Part shown: piece after piece, positions 18,588 through 30,182 of the stretch
How the letters are laid out: each line of letters opens with the position of its first letter
Position numbering within the stretch: the stretch's first letter is position 1
Source: Zygnema cylindricum
Lineage: Eukaryota; Streptophyta; Zygnematophyceae; Zygnematales; Zygnemataceae
DNA: 64,000 bases
Assembly: GCA_037447655.1 (NCBI GenBank)
Contig: JBBHKE010001283.1
Span: 195,725 to 259,724 of the forward strand
Direction of reading: 5' to 3'
Notes under the pieces: generated by a model
What the model was told of the DNA's origin: nothing
Databases searched by the model: none
The model's input: the letters and a program-made list of their open reading frames with translations, nothing else
Position numbers and translations under genes: made by a program

Positions 18588-21500
18588 CACTCTAGGGTGC
18601 CCATGTTTAATGGAACTAGCTTCATATACTAAAGAAGTATGATGACATGAGCTCTATGTGAAAAAAGGTTTTGGGGAATAGTGAGTGGATGGGTGAGGCG
18701 TCCATCTAGTCCTTGCATCCCTCCAGGGTTTGGAGGATGCAGATTCACCAGAGATGCAAATCCATCTCCAACGAAGGAGAGAAAGGAAAGGGAGGTGGTA
18801 GACAAAGGAAAAGAGAAGGAGAAGATCACACCGATAGCAACCAGTTCTGCATTCATGTCACCTATTCCGAGGAACGAAGAGAATGATATTCATACCTAGG
18901 ACTACAACAATACGGCGGCAAAGCACTTCATCCTCCTCTATCTTACTCAAGGGCTTACAACTCCTCATTTGCAGGTAGAGAGGGCATCTGATCTTTAGGT
19001 GGCTCTTATAGAGATGTACCGAAGTGGTATGATTCAGCAACAGTAGTTGCCTGATCAGAAAATTAACGCATATGTATACAAAGGGGGGATGATGCTGGAT
19101 TTTTGTAATGAGCTAACAATAATTTTTATCGAGAGAGAGTGATGGACAAGTTGAAATTGAAAAGATGAAGATTAACAGCTTGCTCATGAAGTTACCAGAT
19201 AAGTTCAAGAACATAGTCAACCGTGTGCAGGACTTGCCGGACTCAAGGTGGACATGGAATTCAGTGGTAGGGATGATTTTCGTTCGGGATAACACGATTG
19301 AGATCCGAAGGGGAGGAAAGAGTGGGCAAGCCTTGGCAGCTGGGAGCGATTGGAGGAACACAGATTCTAGGAAACCGGTCAAAAATTATGGAAAGGGGGG
19401 AGAAAAATCAGACCAATGAGTTCGGCCAGAGGGCTCTCAAGGGTTCGTTTTATTTTTGTAAGAAACCAGGGCACTATATGGCGGAGTGCAATAAACTAAC
19501 CGAACTTCGATTGAAGGAGGGGTAGATCATTGGACCCCCGAGAGGAAAGAAATAGGCCTTTGTGACACAAGTACATGAGGTAGAATCCGAGGACGAAGAC
19601 GATGAACTCCTATTGAAAGAGGAGTTGGGAGCAAAAAACAAGGTCGAAATTCCACAGAGCAAATATGTGCTTTCGGTGGATTGAAAGGTGAAGCAGGCAA
19701 GATTGTAAATTGAGGTACCTCCATGCACATGTGTAAGGATAAGCACATGTTCACTAAGATAAGAAAGATTTCCACCGTAGAGATAGAGTATGAGGATGGG
19801 AGGATAGTCACTACTACTCTTGTAGGATCGGTAGATTTGAAAGTGTTGCTAGAAGGAAAGACATTCATAGTTACATTCTCCGATGTATTGTTTATTCCGG
19901 AGCTGGACAAAAACCTCATCTCTACGTTTGTATTAGATGATAAGGGTTTTGATACTAGCACTAGGAAAGGAGTCTTTACTGCTAGTTTTGAGGAAAAAAA
20001 TTATTTCACTGCTGAAAAAGGTAGCCAAGGGATGTTAAGGCTGATTTTAAAGCAAAGAAAAGAATAAACTTTATTATGTTGTTGTTCATGATATAATGTT
20101 GTGGCATAAGAGGCTTGGGCATGTGAATCTAGATAAGTTAAGAGAGAAGAAAAAGATGAGGGTAGTGGAAGGGATTGAGTTTGGTGAGATTGAGAATCTA
20201 AGTGATTGTAGTGGATGTGCTCAAGGTAAAGCGCACAAGTTACCCTTCCCAAAAACTGCCACATATAAGGGAGAAAAGATTCTAGATGTAGTACACACAG
20301 ATATTTGGGGGCCGGCGAGAGTGCCCTCACCCATGGGGAGGAGATTTATGATGAGAATCATCGATGATTGGTCTCGGTATTCCAAGGTGTATTTTTTGAA
20401 AATAAGTCAGAGGCTGAAGAATGTTTTAGACAATATTAAGCATGGAGTGAAAAACTCAATGAAACCCCAATCAATGGAGTAACGAGTGACGATAGTGGAG
20501 AGTACACCTCTACTAGTTTGTGGATTTTTTGAGAAAAGATGGATTGTAACACCAAAAGACAGTTTCTAAAAACCTTTAACTGAATGGTGCAGCTGAAAGA
20601 TTAAACAGAACACTTAGTGATACTGCTAGGAGTATGTTGTCAGATAAGAAGATAGGAAAGAAGCAATGAACTTTGCAAATTATATCAAGAATAGAGTTCT
20701 TACTTCGATAGTAAGAGGCCAAACAACCTATGAGAGATGGATAGGCCAAAAACCAGATGTTTCACACATAAAGGTTTTCTCTAGTCAAGTGTTCAGTTTA
20801 GACACAAATCGGTCAAATTAGAAGTTATATCCAAAAAGAAAAACCAATATATTCACTAGGATATGATGAAGATGTAAAAGGATATAGAGTGTATGATCTC
20901 AAGAGAGCAGATATAATCCTAATGAAGCATCTAGTGGTTATGGATGAAGGGAAATCCATAGATCCTTTTAAGCATACAAAGACAGTTAGAATCAAATTTG
21001 AGTCAGAAAATTCTTATGACTTTGAGCTTCTTAACTATCCAAGATTTCAAGAAAATGATGATCTTACAAGTAAAGATCAGATCGATAAGGACCAAAATGT
21101 GGAACCCATAGTATCTACTCAAACCGAAGCGGAAGAGGTGAAGGAAATCGACTCGAAAGCAAAGGATAGGGGAGAAGTAGAAAATGTTCCGAAGAATCCA
21201 AGAGAGCCATCTATTCCGCCAACAGAGTTTGAGGGAGGAAGATGAAGCAACAAAAGACTGCAAGAGAGATAAATTAACAATAAGGTAACCAAACTGTCTC
21301 ACCTCGATGAACCTCAAACTTATAATGAGGCAATGACTTGTCCTGAGAGAAACCGGTAAAAGACAACCATTAATCAGGAGATGGCCTCAATTATCGTGGC
21401 CGATAAATGGGAATTGGTGGATTGTCCCCTTGACAGGAAGCCAATTAGGTGTTAGTGGTGTTTAAGCTGAAACTAACCTTATAACACCATTGGCGCTATA

Positions 21501-22852
21501 ATCTCGGTTAGTGGCAAAAGGATTTACAGAAAGGGAATTTACTATGTGGAGACATTTGCCCGGTCGTGAGGTTTCCCTCCGCCGGATACTCTTAGTCTGG
21601 TGGCAGAGACATGGAAATTCGGATGGACAGTAAGGCAGCCTTCCCATTGGAGAGTTGGAAGTGGAGATTTTTATCACGACAGCTCGAAGGTTTGGAGCAA
21701 GGGGAGGAGACAAGTATCGGATTGATCAAAATCTTGTATGGGCTAAAATAGTCCTTAGTAATTGAATAAAAGCTCGATGAGTTTCTTACAAGTTTTGGGG
21801 TATTTTCCGATCGCTCAGATCACTCGATTTATTTGTTTGATGATGAGGAAGAATTTTTTGCAATTTATGTTGATGATTTGCTTATTTTAGCCAATCTATG
21901 GATAACATTAACAATTAAAAAAATGATCTAAAGGAAGATTTGAGATAAACGATATGGGAGAAACATGGTATATTTTTGGAATTCCGGTAGAGAGGAAAAG
22001 ATAGGAAAATAATAAGATTAACTCAGATGGAAGCCATTGAGCATATTAGAGATTCAAATGGACAAAGCTAATAGTTGTACCACTCCAATGGACCTAAAGA
22101 AGGGAAGTGAGGGGAGTGTGGAAGAGGGAGTTAAAATCTTGGATGATGAGTTAGGCCCTGAAGAGAAAAGATTTATGCAAACAATTCCTTATAGGTAAGT
22201 AGTGGGCAGCCTAATATATTTCATAAATTATACCCGGCATGACACAGCAACAGCTGTAGAAGTACTAACTAGGAGTGTGAATGCTCCAACCAAGAAGGAT
22301 TGGGAGGCAGCTAAGAGAGTCCTTAGATATCTTATAGGAACTAGAGATCTATCGTTTCATTTGGGTGGGAACAACTCTAACATCACCACTTGGAGTGATG
22401 CCAGCTATAGGGATGCTCCTATGAGGAGATTCACGTCTGGATATGTATTACATGTGGGTGATGGGGCTTGCTGCTGGAGTAGCAAACAACAAAAGGTCAT
22501 TGCTCAGTCCACCATGGAGGTTGAGAACATGGCTTCTTGCTCATTGTAAAAGAATTAATGTGGGTCAAGTCTTTGCTTCGTGAGCTTGGTCATCTTAAAA
22601 GTGGTGTCCAAAAGGTGTTTTGTTATAATCAGGCAGTCATTGCCATTTTTGCCAATCCTAATCATTATTTTCTAGCCAAACACATGGACATTAAACTTAG
22701 CTTCGTTAGGGAGAAAGTAGAAAAGAAGATAATCAGTTTAGAGTATAAACCTGATAGTGAAATGGTAGCAGATAGGATGACCAAACCTGTGCCTTCCCCT
22801 AAACTAATTTTCTGTAGGGAGAAGTGTGGTCTTAAATTAAAGAGTGACTAGA
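18585..22852 (+). pseudogene. decayed copia gag-pol of element C
   Basis: The order is gag (18585-19550) with a knuckle FCKKPGHYMAEC (about 19450) whose first Cys is lost; protease region (19690-20067), where the DSGAS box is mutated and contains a stop; GAG-pre-integrase and integrase (20096-20482: LWHKRLGHVN, CSGCAQGK, VVHTDIWGP) decaying after 20483; connecting region (20889-21245); RT (21350-22200) heavily frameshifted but with YVDDLL visible near 21860; and RNase H (22202-22851: TWSDASYR, the box EAEYM changed to EVENM). It is much older in appearance than element 2, with many indels and stops. No working product is expected. Confidence 0.85.
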
Positions 22853-22864
22853 AAATAAAGGGAA

Positions 22865-23909
22865 TGTAGATATTAAAGTTCTTTTAGTATTTTCTAGGTT
22901 TTCTAGGTTTTGTAAAAGATAAAATGCAGAAAAAGAAGTAGAGGCAATTTGCCTCTAACTCCTCTCTTTTGCTCTCACACTTGTCGCAGTCACTGAAAGT
23001 TGGAGAGGGAGCTAGAGCCATGGCTGCCTATGCTATCCAGAGGGAGACAGACAGTAGATTGGTAGATTTACGAAAATAGTAGTTGACAAACCTAAGATTT
23101 GAACCTAGAACCTACTGTCTGTCAAAGCCGCCGGTAACCGATAATTCTATCCAATTAGTCTAAGACCAAAATTACGTGATATACGGTTTGATACGTATAT
23201 AAATGTTTACACGTGGACTATTTCATTTAACGACAAATTAGGACATAGATACAGTTTGTATTGTACGGGATACAGAACATCACCAAACGGATATCCCGCA
23301 TTTTGTTTCGACAGTGTTACAAATATCGCGCAAGTATTTATGACTGCTACAATTGAAACCCGGATTTGATCGGACGGTCGCGAAGAATGTCGAGATCGCG
23401 GAATAGGAATTTCGGCGGTTTGCGTTCAACACCACAATTATTGACACGAGGCACAACCACATTGGCATCTCCGGGGATTACAGGAACGAATCCAAATATG
23501 ACATGTGTCGACTTGTTGGCCATGTCGTACAATGGTCGTACATAAAGTACATCGGCACCTCTACCTTTTTGGACGACAGAGTATTCTGATTGGTGCCGTA
23601 CTTTATTAGATAGAGTTTTAGAGAGAGATAGGACTTAGAAAATTTGGTAGATAGGACCCTCTTTTCCAGAGAGCTTCTATACAAAAGGTCAAATTTGACC
23701 CTCTATAACTTACTGCTCAAGGGAGCAAATTCAGAGATTCTTTTTGCTATTGACTCAGGGGAGTCTTTCCTTCACAGGAGTGAAGGTGGTCAGAGTTTTT
23801 GTCTTTCAGGGTGGGAGTTATTCTTGCAAAACACAAAAAGGTCAGGGTTATCCTAGAGGCTTCGTGAGAGTTGTCTACTCTGAGGACCTATCGAGGTCTA
23901 AAAGTTGCA
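22865..23909 (+). repeat. 3' LTR of element C (1045 bp)
   Basis: It begins TGTAGATATT and ends AGTTGCA. It carries the palindrome (23017-23028), an antisense tRNA-like segment (23088-23168), a TATA-like CTATACAAAA (about 23685), H1 (GACTC-AGGG-GAGTC, 23752-23765) and H2 (CCTTCAC-AGGA-GTGAAGG, 23769-23786). The former Gag start at its end is ATC instead of ATG (about 23890). Confidence 0.9.
23088..23168 (-). other. antisense tRNA-like segment in LTR C
   Basis: The minus strand reads TAGACTAATTGGATAGAAT (A-box and D-arm-like), then ATCGGTTACCGG, then AGGTTCAAATC (B-box). The order and spacing are as in a tRNA or tRNA-derived SINE head. It is the clearest A-box example among the LTRs. Confidence 0.5.
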
Positions 23910-25185
23910 AATATAATATCATGTACACCAATATAGTAAAGTTTCTTCTTTTTATTGCTTAAAATCAGCCTTAACATCCCTTGGCTACCTTTTTCAGCAG
24001 TGAAATAAACTTCCTCCTCAAAGCTAGCAGTAAAGGTTCCCTTGCTAGTGCTAGTCTCAAAACCCTTATCATCCAACACAAAAGTTGAGATGAGGTTTTT
24101 GTTCAACTTTGGAATAAAAAACAAATTAGAGAATGTCACTATGGATGTCTTCCCATCCACTAAGACTTTCAGATCTACCGATCCTACCATAGTAGTACTG
24201 ACTACCCTCCCATCACCATGCTCTATCTTTACAATAGGAATCTTTCTCATCTTAGTGAATAAGTGTTTGTCCTTACACATGTGCATAGAGGCACCCGAAT
24301 CCACAATCCATCCTTTTTCACCTTTTAATCCTTTGAAAGCACAATTTTGCTTTCGAGGAATTTTGACCTCGTTTTTCGCCTCCAACTCCTCATCCAGCAA
24401 GAGATCATCTTCTTCGTCCTCGGAATCCACCTTGTGTACCTGAGTCACAAGAGCCTTCTTCTTTCCTCTTGCAGGTCCACCGATCTGCCCCTCTTTCAAC
24501 CGAAGTTTGGTTAGCTTAGTGCACTCCGCCATATAGTGCCCTGGTTTTTACAAAAATGACACAAACCCTTGGGAGCCCTCGGGTCGAACTCATCGGTCTG
24601 ATTTTTCTCCCCCCCCTTCCATAATTTTGCACAAGTTTCCTAGAATCTGTGTTCCTCTAATCGGTCGTAGCTTCGAAGGCTTGCCTACTCTTTCACTCCC
24701 TTCGGATCTCAATCGTGTTCTCCCGAATGAAAATCATCCCTACCACTGAATTCCATATCCACCTTGAGTCCGGCAAGTCCTGCACACGGTTGACTATGTT
24801 CTCGAACTCATCTGGTAACTTCATGGGCAAGCAGTTAACCTTCATCTTTTCAATTTCAACGTGTCAAACACTCTCTAGCTATTAAAAGTGTTGCTAGCTC
24901 GTTACAAAAATCCAACATCTTCCCCCCTTTGTATACATATGCGTCATTTTTCTGATCAGGCAACTGCTGTTGCTGAATCGTACCGCTTCCGTACATCTTT
25001 ATGAGAGCCACCTAAAGATCAGATGCCCTCTCTACGTGCAAATGAGGAGATGTAAGCCCTGGAGTAAGATGCTGGAGGATGAAGTTCTTTGCCGGGGTAT
25101 TTTTGTAGTCATAGGTATCAATATCATTCTCCTCATTCCTTGGAATAGGTGACATGAATGTCGAACCGGTTGCTATCGCTGCTCG
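23910..25185 (-). pseudogene. copia relic D2, gag and protease part
   Basis: This is the continuation of D2 across element C. The open stretch 23888-24532 encodes the gag tail, GWIVDSGASMHMCKDK (intact protease active site, about 24290) and the following protease and pre-integrase region. To the right lie a CCHC knuckle broken by a 1-nt change (about 24540) and decayed gag to about 25185. The similarity to element C gag ends there, so its 5' LTR and primer site are lost. Confidence 0.8.
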
Positions 25186-25310
25186 TTTCATGCGGTGCGA
25201 TAAAAGTTATTTTAATTGGGGTTTTGAATGTTTTAGGCTCTTATATGAATATGCTTGTCTTTGGCAATTTCTTTCCTTTTATGCATTTTGTATTCAATTC
25301 CATTAAAAGT

Positions 25311-26279
25311 GTTGAAAAAATGAAAAAATTGCTCATATCCTACCTGTAGTTCTTAAGGGCTTATGAATATAAGCAGAGAAGGGTAGCCATCACGTCCATG
25401 ACATCATAGCTAAGGGAGACAGAGATAGAATAGACCATACCAGAAACGATGACCTAACCTAGATTTTATCTTAGGTCTAACAAAGTCCACAATAGTTGTA
25501 TGCCTTATCCAGTCAGTCGTAGAACAACCTCTACGAATATAGGGTTTGATGCGGTAATAAACATTTTTTATAAAATCTAATTCAACTAAAGCAACTAAGA
25601 GAACAAGTACATATAGATCAGATGGACAAATAAAGTACAACAGCCACAAAGATCTTTCGGCGCGTTGTTTAACATGAACGAATGATATTTGTTCAAAGGT
25701 AAGAGATCAGACAGCCCGCGTGAGCGCCGACGAACCGGAACAGTTTTTTTGGCGGCTTGTACCAAAATAGCCATTAAATGACACATGGCAGCATGACATT
25801 GGATGATGAAAAAAGAGGGGAAAAAACTATGGCGTCGGACTTCGTTGACACCTCCTCTTTAGTGGTGTTGTACTGATGCAGTACACATTTAGCGGCGGCA
25901 AGTACATATTGTACATTACGTAGGTGTACAACACAATCCTCCCATTGGCGGAGGGTCTGATTTATAGACGTTGTAAGAAGGTAATCTGACACTTAGGTTT
26001 TTTGAGTACTTTTTTGAAGTCATCTCTCCCAAAGGCCATCTGTATATAATTCTTATCTTTGAACAACCATAACTTACTACTCAAGGGCGCAAAGTTGGAA
26101 ATCTCTTTTGCGATCAACTTAAGGCAATCTTGTCCTCACAAGGGTGAGGCTGGTTAAAGTTTTTGCCTACCTAGTTGGCACATATATCTTGATGAACCGT
26201 AGTGGGTCAGGGTTATCATAGAGGCCTTGTTTAAGATGTCTATTGTATGGGATTATAGAGTGGGATTATGGAGTCCACA
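25311..26279 (+). repeat. decayed solo LTR of the same superfamily
   Basis: A TGTTGAAAAA start and an ATGGAGTCCACA end resemble the other LTRs, with the terminal ATGGAG in the Gag-start position. Hairpin H2 (CTCAC-AAGG-GTGAG, about 26133-26146) and the CCATAACTTACTACTC leader block (about 26068) are recognisable. The palindrome is degraded to GCCATCACGTCC. No target duplication is visible. Bases 25186-25310 to its left show nothing recognisable. Confidence 0.6.
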
Positions 26280-26849
26280 TTATTTTAAAGGGATCAAAAG
26301 AATAAAGACCACCACATTGTGAGAAGATCTGGCAATTTGCACTGTTTAAGCGGGAGAACGAGCCTAGTAGTGAAAGAGTCCTTAAAGGGAATTGTATGTG
26401 AACAATGGGTGCTCTTTAAAGCATCAAGTTCCATTTTTCTTTTTGGAAGAGATGATCTAGGCTCGTTTCCATTGCCGAAAATACAATTTGAATTTGGAAA
26501 GAGCAATGGTCATTTGTGAACCAAAGAATAATTTGTGTTAAAGTGGCTCGAAAGACAAGAGCCATCCCAAAAATTTATTTTAAACAAGAGGTAAAGTTTG
26601 GACCCGAATCACGGTCATATGGTTGTGGGGGTATAGGGCTTTAATATTCCCACAAGTATCGTAATCGGAGGATTTCCCTATGTGGAGAAGAGTGGTTGCC
26701 TTGGCCACGTAACGAGGAGATGGCCAACAGGATTGCCACCCTCCGCAAGATCTTTAAGTTAAATGATTTACCTCTCATGAATGATAGTCCAAAATCATAC
26801 AGCATCATACGAAATATTATGACACTTTATAAGTGGGGGGTTCAAAATG
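26280..26849. other. no gene recognised
   Basis: It lies between the LTR and the gypsy RT relic. By position it could be decayed gypsy sequence, but I see no motif in any frame. Short open frames here have no recognisable content. Confidence 0.4.
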
Positions 26850-28287
26850 CCACCTAGAGAAATATTTATTTGTGGTGGACAAGGTTTTTTGTCTCGGACA
26901 TGACGTAGCACTTGGAAATTTGGGGCCCAAATGGTTAAGGTCGGCACGTTGAAAAAACTCTTAATACTAGGGGATGCTTAACCATTAATTTTTGAGATTG
27001 GTCAATTGTTACAAGAGGTTTATGTACGATTTAGTAGTACAACTCAACCTTTAAACCAACTTTTGAAAGAACCATGATTGCATTTGAAGGAAAGCCTATC
27101 AATAATACTTCTTTGACTTTAATGAGATCCATGAAATTTAACGCAATCCAACGATTGTGAAATTACCACCGCATTGATACTTCTTTAAGTATCCAATGAG
27201 ATCCATGAAATTTAACCTAATCCAATGATTGTTAAATCACCAATGAACATATTTGCAATATACAGATTGGAAGATACACATGATTGAAGAGTTTTTAACG
27301 TAGTACAATGCTACAAGAGAAAAGTATCTAGTGGCGTATGCCAAGGGAAGCAATAACGTGGCCACATATTTATATAACGGTTATCATATGAGCTTTCATA
27401 GTCTAGGAATTACTACATTTCTAAGCCTCTTTGTTTATATTTTTGTTCACGCTAATTACGGATAACCAACCATTTAAATGGATCGTAAACAACAATAGAC
27501 TAATGAGGATGTTTGCCCGATGGGAGCTAATCCTACAAGAATACAACATTGACAATGTTCATAGGGTAGAGAAAATAGTTGGGAACATTGATGTCCATAT
27601 CGAGAATCCGGATCCCTCCACGGTGGACGTCACGGAAGCTCGGTGTGATAAAGACCTGGATACAATGATGATTCGCTATTCTTGCCACAAGGTTTTCAAA
27701 AATCCAAAATCCTTCTTTCGAATATTTGATATTTACTTTTAGCGGTCAACGTTAGCGATTTGATCGGATTAGAGGAAGAGAGATCTTTAAATATTTTGAG
27801 GTAGTGAAATCTTTGAGATCCATAAAACTTTGGAAGTCTTGATTGGAAACGCTAGAGTCATATTGCAAAAACAAATGATCGTCTACACATAGAAAAGAGT
27901 TATGTTGCTAAGAATCTTTACCATTGAGGAATGGCAACTAGCTCCCATGCCATCACGGTGTCATACTTTGGTGAGAAATCTTCATGAACAATGTGGTCAC
28001 TTCAAACCAAAGTGAACGACTTTTCTAATGACCGCTACTTATTGCTAGTATGGTTTGAGGACACATGTGGACCTTGAAAATTGAGACCTATTCGAGTTGT
28101 GAGAGGGTGAAGGCTTCTTTTGACAAAATGGGCAAGGGCGAGCTTCATTCACTTGCTATCTAGAGATGTTTTACAGGTGGTCACTAAACCTACTAGAACC
28201 TTTCCCTACGAGCACAAAAGGCAACAAATATGTGATTCTCTTGATCTTGAATTTCTCAAAGTGGATCAAACTGGTCGTGACTGGAAA
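26850..28287 (+). pseudogene. Ty3/gypsy pol relic: RT end, RNase H, integrase zinc domain
   Basis: Frames around 26860-27060 read KCHLEKYLF and GHDVAL, then LVNCYKRFM, the conserved end of gypsy RT. The open stretch 27431-27742 contains FTLITDNQPFKWI and ARWELILQEYNI, the RNase H core. After a stop, a different frame (about 27930-28010) reads LHEQCGHF, the His part of the integrase HHCC zinc finger. Many stops and frameshifts separate the parts. The final 553 bp (27735-28287) are duplicated at 29558-30110. This copy is unrelated to the protease relic at 7226 as far as I can tell. Confidence 0.75.
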
Positions 28288-28345
28288 AGCGTGGCTTACC
28301 GGATTCAAAACCTCGTTTTAGTACGCCCATGTGGAAGGCTACGGT

Positions 28346-28779
28346 TCACTCGATATAGTCCTCTTTCTCAGGACTACATTGTAGTTTCCCTTTTTGTGCA
28401 CGCACAACAATGTTGTGCTTTTCTTGACACCTTTGCACCCACCTTTTATTGATTATTGGGTGTATTTCGGACCCATCCTTATTGAACCATTCTGTGCCAT
28501 ACTCTTCTCTCCTTTGTTTTATTATGTCCCGTGCCATGTCCCCAAGAATTGTGGTGGACATCTTCATACCCGTTTTCTTAAACCGTTCAAAATCCTCAAG
28601 TAACTCCTTGTGTATAACCGTCACCCAAGCGGCTTCCTTTCGTCCTCGTCCCGGCAATGCCTTGGTAACCGCCATCGATCTCGTCCCAAAACTTGAAGTC
28701 AAAAATGTACGCGTTGTCTCTCTTATCCCATCTAGCATGGACCTCGTTTCTACCCACCATCGCTTGGCTTTTTGATACC
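28346..28779 (-). pseudogene. DNA-binding region of a CENP-B/pogo-like transposase (fragment)
   Basis: On the minus strand an open frame of about 145 codons begins after a splice-acceptor-like TGTACAG at 28780-28786. It contains LPGRGRKEAAWVTVI, then a helical stretch, and near the end NKRWVQRCQEKHNIVVRAQ. This order (a G-R-G-R-K linker, a helical region, then a W--R---KH recognition segment) resembles the tandem HTH region of Tc5/pogo/Tigger-type transposases, so I assign it there by motif only. The DDE catalytic domain that should follow is absent, because the gypsy duplication starts beyond it. It could instead be a host CENP-B-like gene exon. Moderate to low certainty. Confidence 0.45.
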
Positions 28780-28804
28780 CTGTACACAATAAAGAATGAA
28801 ACAA

Positions 28805-29557
28805 ACAAAATATAAACTATAAGTTACAATTTGCATGTAGCTTATTACCCAAAATGTTATGATGAACGACAATAATAAGCGCAAAAAGCACAGCGCAGAG
28901 AGCAAAACGCACAAAGCACAGCGCACAAAGCACAACGTTATATTCTCACGATTTGTGTCAATATAACTAGTGATGCCTATGGAACGTATAGCCTGACACA
29001 ATATTTATATTAACATATATAATGAGAACGTAATCACATCCGAATTATATTCGATTGAAAACATAATATAAAGCAAAATAATAAAGTCTCAGAATTGTAT
29101 TCGTTTGATCATTCACAAGTATCAATATTTTTTGGTTCTATTTTTTCATTGAGTGAGTAATAAAAATACATAAACTACTATAGATATATTTGTCAATATT
29201 AATAAAGATTATGATTTTAATTGACAATATCCTTTCAATTTATATATTGGCAATTCAACATCATTAATCTCTAATTTATTCGTGATCTCCAGTTTGGCTT
29301 GGCAGAAATCAATAAAAAAACAACATAATGGAAGGAGATTTTAAATAGATATAGTGAGCATTGGTAGGGCTCCTTTCATGGTAGTATTATTGTTTTCACT
29401 GTCTTTAGTAGTTTGGGGAAGAAACAGACTGTAATACTTTGCACAAAGGCGTATCAAGTAATAATTGATTACGTCCTGTTTCATTTCCAGTTAATGTGAT
29501 TTATGAATATCAAACCAATGAAATATTTCTTAATAAGAACCTAAATAATCACTAATA
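28805..29557. other. AT-rich stretch, no gene recognised
   Basis: It contains a short run of GCACAAAGCACAGC-like repeats (28879-28945) and AT-rich sequence. It might be intron or upstream sequence of the minus-strand transposase fragment, but nothing proves this. Confidence 0.4.
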
Positions 29558-30110
29558 ACTTTTAGCGGTCAACGTTAGCGATTTGATCGGATTAGAGGAA
29601 GAGAGATCTTTAAATATTTTGAGGTAGTGAAATCTTTGAGATCCATAAAACTTTGGAAGTCTTGATTGGAAACGCTAGAGTCATATTGCAAAAACAAATG
29701 ATCGTCTACACATAGAAAAGAGTTATGTTGCTAAGAATCTTTACCATTGAGGAATGGCAACTAGCTCCCATGCCATCACGGTGTCATACTTTGGTGAGAA
29801 ATCTTCATGAACAATGTGGTCACTTCAAACCAAAGTGAACGACTTTTCTAATGACCGCTACTTATTGCTAGTATGGTTTGAGGACACATGTGCACCTTGG
29901 AAATTGAGACTTATTCGTGTTCTGAAAGGGTGAATGCTTCTTTTGACAAAATGGGCAAGGGCGAGCTTCACTCACTTGCTATCTGGAGATGTTTTACAAG
30001 TGGCCACTAAACCTACTAGAACCCTTCCCTACGAGCACAAAAGGCAACCAATATATGATTATCTTGATCTTAAATTTTTCAAAGTGGATCAAACTGGTCG
30101 TGACTGGAAA
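29558..30110 (+). repeat. 553-bp direct duplicate of the gypsy integrase segment at 27735-28287
   Basis: The two copies have the same length and differ at a small number of bases by eye. They share the start ACTTTTAGCGGTCAACG and the end GACTGGAAA. The ends are not TG/CA, and the left copy is continuous with gypsy RNase H. I therefore read this as a segmental duplication and not an LTR pair. The 1270 bp between the copies hold the transposase fragment. Confidence 0.85.
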
Positions 30111-30182
30111 GATGTCTCAAATTGTATAGATGCCTTCTTCTAAAAGGTATTAGCTCGGTTCCGGGCCCCTGTATAGGTCCTC

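Larger units (their letters stand above)
18388..23909 (+). mobile_element. Ty1/copia element C, inserted in relic D2
   Basis: It is flanked by a perfect 5-bp target duplication AATAT (18383-18387 and 23910-23914). The D2 reading continues across it. Its 5' LTR keeps only the two ends (18388-18574) and its 3' LTR is full length (22865-23909). Gag-pol between them is decayed. The purine tract AAATAAAGGGAA precedes the 3' LTR. Confidence 0.92.

Noticed and set aside
25595-25992. Minus-strand frames in the 25.6-26.0 kb region as a gene
   Set aside because: They lie within a decayed LTR of the common plan and resemble no protein.
27735-30110. The 553-bp direct repeats as LTRs of a small retroelement
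   Set aside because: No TG/CA ends, no primer site or purine tract, and the left copy is continuous with gypsy RNase H.
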